Below, piece by piece: positions 59,964 through 64,000 of a stretch of DNA of 64,000 nt (position 1 is its first letter; each line of letters begins with the position of its first letter). This DNA comes from Streptomyces californicus. GTDB taxonomy: Bacteria; Actinomycetota; Actinomycetes; Streptomycetales; Streptomycetaceae. The DNA lies in NCBI RefSeq assembly GCF_000717645.1, contig NZ_JNZZ01000015.1, forward strand, positions 108,121 to 172,120, given 5' to 3'. The notes under the pieces are model-generated. The model worked only from the letters and a program-made list of their open reading frames with translations, was not told the origin of the DNA and ran no database searches. A program made the position numbers and the translations under genes.

Positions 59964-61466
59964 ATGCGCGATCCGTCCGCCGCCCTTGAGGAGACGGCTG
60001 AGCCCTACCGGTGGCGGTGGCTGATCCTCGCGGTGATGATCGTCGCTGAGATCATGGATCTCCTGGACGCCTCGATCGTCAACGTCGCCGGGCCTGACCT
60101 GGAGAGATCCCTCGGGGCTGGTTCCGTCGGGCTGCAGTGGGTGATCGGCGGCTACGCCCTCACTCTGGGAGCCGGGCTCGTGCTCGGTGGCCGCCTCGGA
60201 GACCGCTACGGCCGGCGACAGATGTTCCTGCTCGGGCTCACGGCCTTCACCGCGACCTCCCTGCTGTGCGCGGTCGCGCCGAACATCGAGTCGCTGATCG
60301 CCTTCCGCCTGCTGCAGGGCACCGCCGGAGCGATGCTGCTGCCCCAGGGCCTGGGCCTGCTGCGGGAGAACTTCTCCGGCCCCGAGCTCACCAAGGTCTT
60401 CGCGATCTTCGGACCTGTGCTCGGCCTGGGCGGCATCATCGGCCCGGTCCTGGGCGGCTTCCTCATCGAGGGCGACTTCTTCGGCCTGGGCTGGCGGTCG
60501 GTGTTCCTGGTCAACCTGCCCATCGGCCTCGCGGCGCTCGTGGTCGCCGCGAAGTTCGTGCCCAGGAAGGCGGGCGACCGCACGGTGCGGGTCGACATGA
60601 CCGGCGGGGCCCTGATCGTGGCTTCCTGCACCCTGCTCGTGCTGCCGCTGAACCAGGGACAGGAGAACGGCTGGCCGCTGTGGACGTGGCTGTCCATGGC
60701 CGGCTCGGTGATCGGTTTCGCCCTCTTCGCCCTCCAGCAACGCCGTACGGCCGCCGCGGGCCGTGAGCCGCTGGTGACCCCGGGGCTGCTGCGCAAGCCG
60801 GCCTTCACCGTCGGCCTCGGCGGCATCGCCCTGTTCTTCGGCGGGCTGGTCGGCACCCAGCTCGTACTGACCCTTTTCCTCCAGATCGGCCACCGTTTCA
60901 CCGCCGGTGACGCGGGTCTGGGCAACCTGCCCCTCGCCGTGGGAACCGCGATCGGCGGTGCCGTCAGCGGCGCGTTCCTCGCCGAAAGGATCGGCCGCAA
61001 AGTGCTCCAGATCGGGCCGATGGTCCAGCTGGCCGGCGCGGTCGTGCTGTGGGTCGAGCTCGAAGGGCTCGACGCCGCCTCGTTCTCGATCTGGGACATC
61101 GCTCCCGGCGTGGCGGTCGCGGGCATCGGCGCCGGCATGGTGATCGCCGCCCTGTTCAGCTTCATCCTGGCCGCGGTCGACGACGACGAGATCGGATCCG
61201 CCTCCGGTGTCCTGTCGGCGGCCCAGGCGGTCGGCGGTTCCATCGGCGTCGCGGTCTTCGGCTCGGTGTTCTTCGCCCGGGCCACAACCGATGACTTCAC
61301 CGGCGGTTTCCACCACGCGCTGATCGTCCAGGCGTGCTTGCTCGTGGTCTTCCTCGCGATCACCTTCCTGCTTCCCGAGAAGGGCCGCCCGGAAGACGAG
61401 CAGCACGGCGTCACCCCCGAAACCACAGCCGACGACTCCGGCGCCAAGCAGCACCTCACCGTCTGA
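59964..61466 (+). CDS. DHA2-family (EmrB/QacA-type) MFS exporter
   Basis: A 500-residue transporter with about 14 predicted membrane helices. Motif A is GGRLGDRYGRRQMF (between helices 2 and 3). MDLLDASIVNVAGPDL in helix 1 matches the family motif D1 with its membrane Asp. The antiporter motif C region is FGPVLGLGGIIGPVLGG. It should expel drugs or metabolites using the proton gradient. ATG 59964 has GGAGG at 8 nt. Its divergent MarR gene is disrupted, so it may be constitutive. A strong hairpin follows, then a monooxygenase gene. Confidence 0.93.
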   Translation: MRDPSAALEETAEPYRWRWLILAVMIVAEIMDLLDASIVNVAGPDLERSLGAGSVGLQWVIGGYALTLGAGLVLGGRLGDRYGRRQMFLLGLTAFTATSLLCAVAPNIESLIAFRLLQGTAGAMLLPQGLGLLRENFSGPELTKVFAIFGPVLGLGGIIGPVLGGFLIEGDFFGLGWRSVFLVNLPIGLAALVVAAKFVPRKAGDRTVRVDMTGGALIVASCTLLVLPLNQGQENGWPLWTWLSMAGSVIGFALFALQQRRTAAAGREPLVTPGLLRKPAFTVGLGGIALFFGGLVGTQLVLTLFLQIGHRFTAGDAGLGNLPLAVGTAIGGAVSGAFLAERIGRKVLQIGPMVQLAGAVVLWVELEGLDAASFSIWDIAPGVAVAGIGAGMVIAALFSFILAAVDDDEIGSASGVLSAAQAVGGSIGVAVFGSVFFARATTDDFTGGFHHALIVQACLLVVFLAITFLLPEKGRPEDEQHGVTPETTADDSGAKQHLTV

Positions 61467-61468
61467 GC

Positions 61469-61508
61469 CCCGGGCCGGGGGCGGGAATACGGCTGCCCCC
61501 GGCCCGGG
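61469..61508 (+). terminator. Exporter terminator
   Basis: A perfect 14-bp inverted repeat (61469-61482 and 61495-61508) with a 12-nt loop, directly after the exporter stop. Confidence 0.85.
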
Positions 61509-61578
61509 CCGGAACGGACCGCGCACCGAAGCCGCCGCCCGAGGCGGGAGAAGATGAGAAAGGCGGAAGGGAAGCGTC

Positions 61579-62775
61579 GTGACACATCGCAGCGTACTGA
61601 TCGCGGGAGCCGGCATCGCCGGCCCGGCCCTGGCCCACTGGCTCGGACGGCACGGAACGCAGGCCACCCTCGTCGAGCGGGCTCCCGCCCTGCGGGAAGG
61701 CGGGCAGACCGTGGACCTGCGCGGCGCCGGGAGGGACGTCGCCCGCAGGATGGGCCTGGAACGTACCCTCCAGGACCACGCCACTCGCGAAGAAGGCGTC
61801 CGCTTCGTCGACGCGGCGAACCGTACCGAAGCCGCCTTCGCCAGCGGTGCCTTCGGCGGCCAAGGCCCGATCGCCGAGCTGGAGATCCTGCGCGCCGACC
61901 TGTCACGCATCCTCTACGAGGCGACCCACCCGCACGCCGAGTACCTGTTCGGGGACGAGATCACTCAGCTGTCCGACACGGGGAAGAAGGTCGACGTCTC
62001 CTTCCGCTACGGCCCGGACCGCGCCTTCGACCTTGTCGTCGCCGCCGACGGAGCCCGCTCCCGCACCCGCGACCTGATCTTCGGCGGCACCACCGACATC
62101 CGCGCCGTGGGCCTGACGACCGCGTACTTCACCATCCCCCGCCGGCCCTCGGACGGCACCTGGGCCCGCTGGCACAACGCCACTGGGGGGCGCACGGCGA
62201 CTTTGCGCCCCGACAACCGGGGCACCACCCGCGCCTCCCTCTCCTACCTCTCCCCGCCACGGGGAGACGAACGCCTGGCACCGGACGCCCAGAAGAAGCT
62301 CCTGCGCGGGCTGTTCACCGGCGCGGGCTGGGAGATCCCGCGCATCCTGGCCGCCATGGACACCGCCGACGACTTCTTCCTCGACGCCGTCAGCCAAGTC
62401 CGCATGCCCTCGTGGTCCCGGGGACGCGTAGCCGTCGTCGGCGACGCCGCCTACTGCGCCTCACCTCTCAGCGGCATGGGCACCAGCCTCGCCCTCACCG
62501 GCTCCTACGTCCTGGCCGGCGAACTCGCCCACCACGCCCACCACAGCGATGCGTTCACCCGCTACGAGCGCATCCTCCGGCCCTACGCAACCCGCGCCCA
62601 GAAGCTGCCGCCCGGCGTGCCCCGCATCGCTTCACCCCGCACCCGGGCCGGCATCCGGACCCTCAACACCGTCCTGCGCGCCGCCTCCCGCCCCCGCGTC
62701 GCCCAAGCCCTCAACCGATTCCTCGTACCGCCCGCGGACACCTTCACGCTGCCTCCGTACGGCCTCCAGCGGTGA
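61579..62775 (+). CDS. FAD-dependent aromatic monooxygenase
   Basis: A 398-residue group A flavoprotein hydroxylase (PHBH/TetX-like). The FAD motif GAGIAGPALAHWLG (GXGXXG) is near residue 9, the DG motif is VVAADGARSRTRDLI, and the GD motif is VAVVGDAAYCASPLSGMGT, where FAD ribityl binds. Relatives hydroxylate phenolics or inactivate tetracyclines and rifamycins. The exporter gene 112 bp upstream could make a detoxification pair, though a terminator separates them. GTG 61579 with GGAAGGGAAG upstream. Confidence 0.9.
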   Translation: MTHRSVLIAGAGIAGPALAHWLGRHGTQATLVERAPALREGGQTVDLRGAGRDVARRMGLERTLQDHATREEGVRFVDAANRTEAAFASGAFGGQGPIAELEILRADLSRILYEATHPHAEYLFGDEITQLSDTGKKVDVSFRYGPDRAFDLVVAADGARSRTRDLIFGGTTDIRAVGLTTAYFTIPRRPSDGTWARWHNATGGRTATLRPDNRGTTRASLSYLSPPRGDERLAPDAQKKLLRGLFTGAGWEIPRILAAMDTADDFFLDAVSQVRMPSWSRGRVAVVGDAAYCASPLSGMGTSLALTGSYVLAGELAHHAHHSDAFTRYERILRPYATRAQKLPPGVPRIASPRTRAGIRTLNTVLRAASRPRVAQALNRFLVPPADTFTLPPYGLQR

Positions 62776-63012
62776 CGGCGCTTCCTGTGGGCGAACAGCG
62801 CAATCGGCCGCTCCCCGCGCGCGGGCAGGCGGCTCAGGGGGCAGAGCCCCGATCGCCGACCGCGACCCGGCTTCCTGGGCCCGCGCGGGAGGAGGCGAGC
62901 GCACGGCGGGCCGGACGGGCTCAGGCGTGAGGCACGGCCGGGACGGGCCCCGTACGTATGCCGACACCGCCGACGCATCGATCCGGGCCCGCACACCTCA
63001 GGGCCGACCGGC

Positions 63013-64000
63013 CTACGCGCCGATCAGCTCACGCACGGTCGCCATGTCGCTGAAGGGCAGCAGCTCGCCCCGGATGCTCTGGTGCGGTTCGCTGCCCTTG
63101 CCCGCGACGAGCACGATGTCGTGCGGACCCGCCTCCGCCAGCGCGGCGGCGATGGCCGGACGGCGGTCGGTCAGCCGCTCGAACGGCGTCCCGGTCGACG
63201 CGATGCCCTCCGCGATCTGGTCGAGGATGGCCTCGGGGTCCTCGAACCGAGGATTGTCGGAGGTGAGAACGCACAGGTCGGAGTGGGTGCCCGCGATCAC
63301 GCCCATATCGGCGCGCTTGGTGGTGTCACGGTCGCCGCCACAGCCGAACACGGTGATCACCCGGCCCCGGGCGAAGCCCCGGATGGTGGTGAGCACCTTG
63401 CTGAGGGAGTCCGGTGAGTGGGCGTAGTCCACGATCACCGAGGCGCCTCCGGGGATCTGGAGGCGCTCGAAGCGGCCGGGAATCTGCGGCATCCGCTCCA
63501 GTGCGTCGACCAGCCCGGCCAGACCGTGGCCCAGGAGGTGGCACGCCGCCACCGTGGCCAGCGCATTGGAGATCGAGAACCGGCCCGGCGACGGAATCGC
63601 CGCCGGATACTTGCGCCCTTCGTGGTGCAGGGTGAACCGGGAGCCCGAGGCGTCCACCGCGAGGTCGCTCGCGCGGTAGTCCGCGTCGCCGTCCAGCGCG
63701 TACGTGGTCACCGCGCCGGGCATCAACTTCCGGATCCCGGCACCCACCGGGTCGTCGGCGTTGACCACGGCGCGTCGGCACAGGCCCTGGAAGAGACGCA
63801 GTTTGGCGTCCCGATAGTTCTCCATGGTGCCGTGGTCGTCGAGGTGGTCCTGGGTCAGGTTGGTGAAGACGCCGATGTCGACGAACGTCCGGTCCAGGCG
63901 ATGCGTCAGCAGCCCCATCGAGGTGGCCTCCAGGACGACGGTTCCGCACGCCCGGTCGCGCATGTGCCCCAGCAGGTACTGGAGATCGGGCGATTCCGGA
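63013..64000 (-). CDS. MurE-type Mur ligase, 5' truncated by the window
   Basis: At least 328 C-terminal residues of a UDP-MurNAc-tripeptide synthetase family protein; the start lies beyond 64000. The frame continues to the edge (PESPDLQYLLGHM before residue MRDRACG). Visible motifs: the carbamoylated-Lys loop ENYRDAKLRLF, NADDP, GRFERLQIPGGASVIVDYAH, and the DAP-specificity motif SDNPRFEDP. The conserved MEVSSHAL stretch of MurE reads LEATSMGL here, losing the His. The DNPR motif suggests diaminopimelate, but this may be a specialised paralogue rather than the division-cluster murE. Confidence 0.87.
   Translation of the reverse strand, partial: PESPDLQYLLGHMRDRACGTVVLEATSMGLLTHRLDRTFVDIGVFTNLTQDHLDDHGTMENYRDAKLRLFQGLCRRAVVNADDPVGAGIRKLMPGAVTTYALDGDADYRASDLAVDASGSRFTLHHEGRKYPAAIPSPGRFSISNALATVAACHLLGHGLAGLVDALERMPQIPGRFERLQIPGGASVIVDYAHSPDSLSKVLTTIRGFARGRVITVFGCGGDRDTTKRADMGVIAGTHSDLCVLTSDNPRFEDPEAILDQIAEGIASTGTPFERLTDRRPAIAAALAEAGPHDIVLVAGKGSEPHQSIRGELLPFSDMATVRELIGA

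Overview
The window is high-GC actinobacterial DNA, almost certainly from a Streptomyces chromosome. Coding frames have near-saturated GC at third positions, starts are often GTG or TTG, and many neighbours overlap by 4 nt (GTGA/ATGA). Several genes are typical of the genus: a third, divergent EF-Tu (tuf3), a nitrate reductase fused to a CysJ-like flavoprotein, a chitinase behind a DasR/chi-type direct-repeat promoter, and SpoIIE/GAF phosphatases. There is no rRNA operon, no standard tRNA and no CRISPR array.

Layout. 1-13.5 kb is mostly core: sbcD 5' end, YigZ, a CoA-binding protein, an AAC(3)-like acetyltransferase, an XRE-cupin regulator, two left-handed beta-helix proteins, a hotdog thioesterase, a spermidine-synthase-like protein, tuf3, an AlkD-type glycosylase, a VTT membrane protein and uppP. 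At 11.8-13.75 kb lies a Ro60 (TROVE) gene with two tandem Y-like RNAs directly upstream. One Y RNA carries a circularly permuted tRNA mimic. I judge this the most distinctive system in the window. 14-19 kb holds the NasA-CysJ fusion. 19.3-24.1 kb is a tight four-gene operon (methyltransferase, cysteine-synthase-like PLP enzyme, ATP-grasp ligase, MFS exporter) that looks like an uncharacterised small-molecule pathway. 24.1-27.1 kb pairs an ECF sigma factor and a His-rich membrane protein with a divergent ferric-reductase-like protein. 27-38.6 kb returns to mostly conserved genes: universal stress protein, lnt, Gfo/Idh oxidoreductase, ung, an oligopeptide-type binding lipoprotein, two SDR/FabG reductases, and a HipA-like kinase with a DUF3037 partner.

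From 38.7 kb the character is accessory. A decayed tyrosine-integrase relic borders a secreted RHS protein with a glycine-zipper C-terminus. A two-helix membrane protein just downstream of the RHS gene is a candidate immunity protein. 43.8-63 kb is a mosaic: VOC protein, DUF5996, flavodoxin-fold oxidoreductase, zf-UBP protein, glutamate-synthase-like FMN protein, acetolactate synthase, GH18 chitinase, a broken group II decarboxylase, a CHRD surface protein with a class F sortase, a GNAT-like protein, a GAF-SpoIIE phosphatase with a degenerate STAS protein, a broken MarR repressor divergent from an intact DHA2 exporter, and an FAD monooxygenase. The window closes inside a MurE-type ligase.

Start codons were chosen from Shine-Dalgarno spacing and family N-termini. 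Several genes have no Shine-Dalgarno but a TANNNT hexamer 6-8 nt before the start codon, which suggests leaderless mRNAs. All family names come from reading the sequence; no database search was run.
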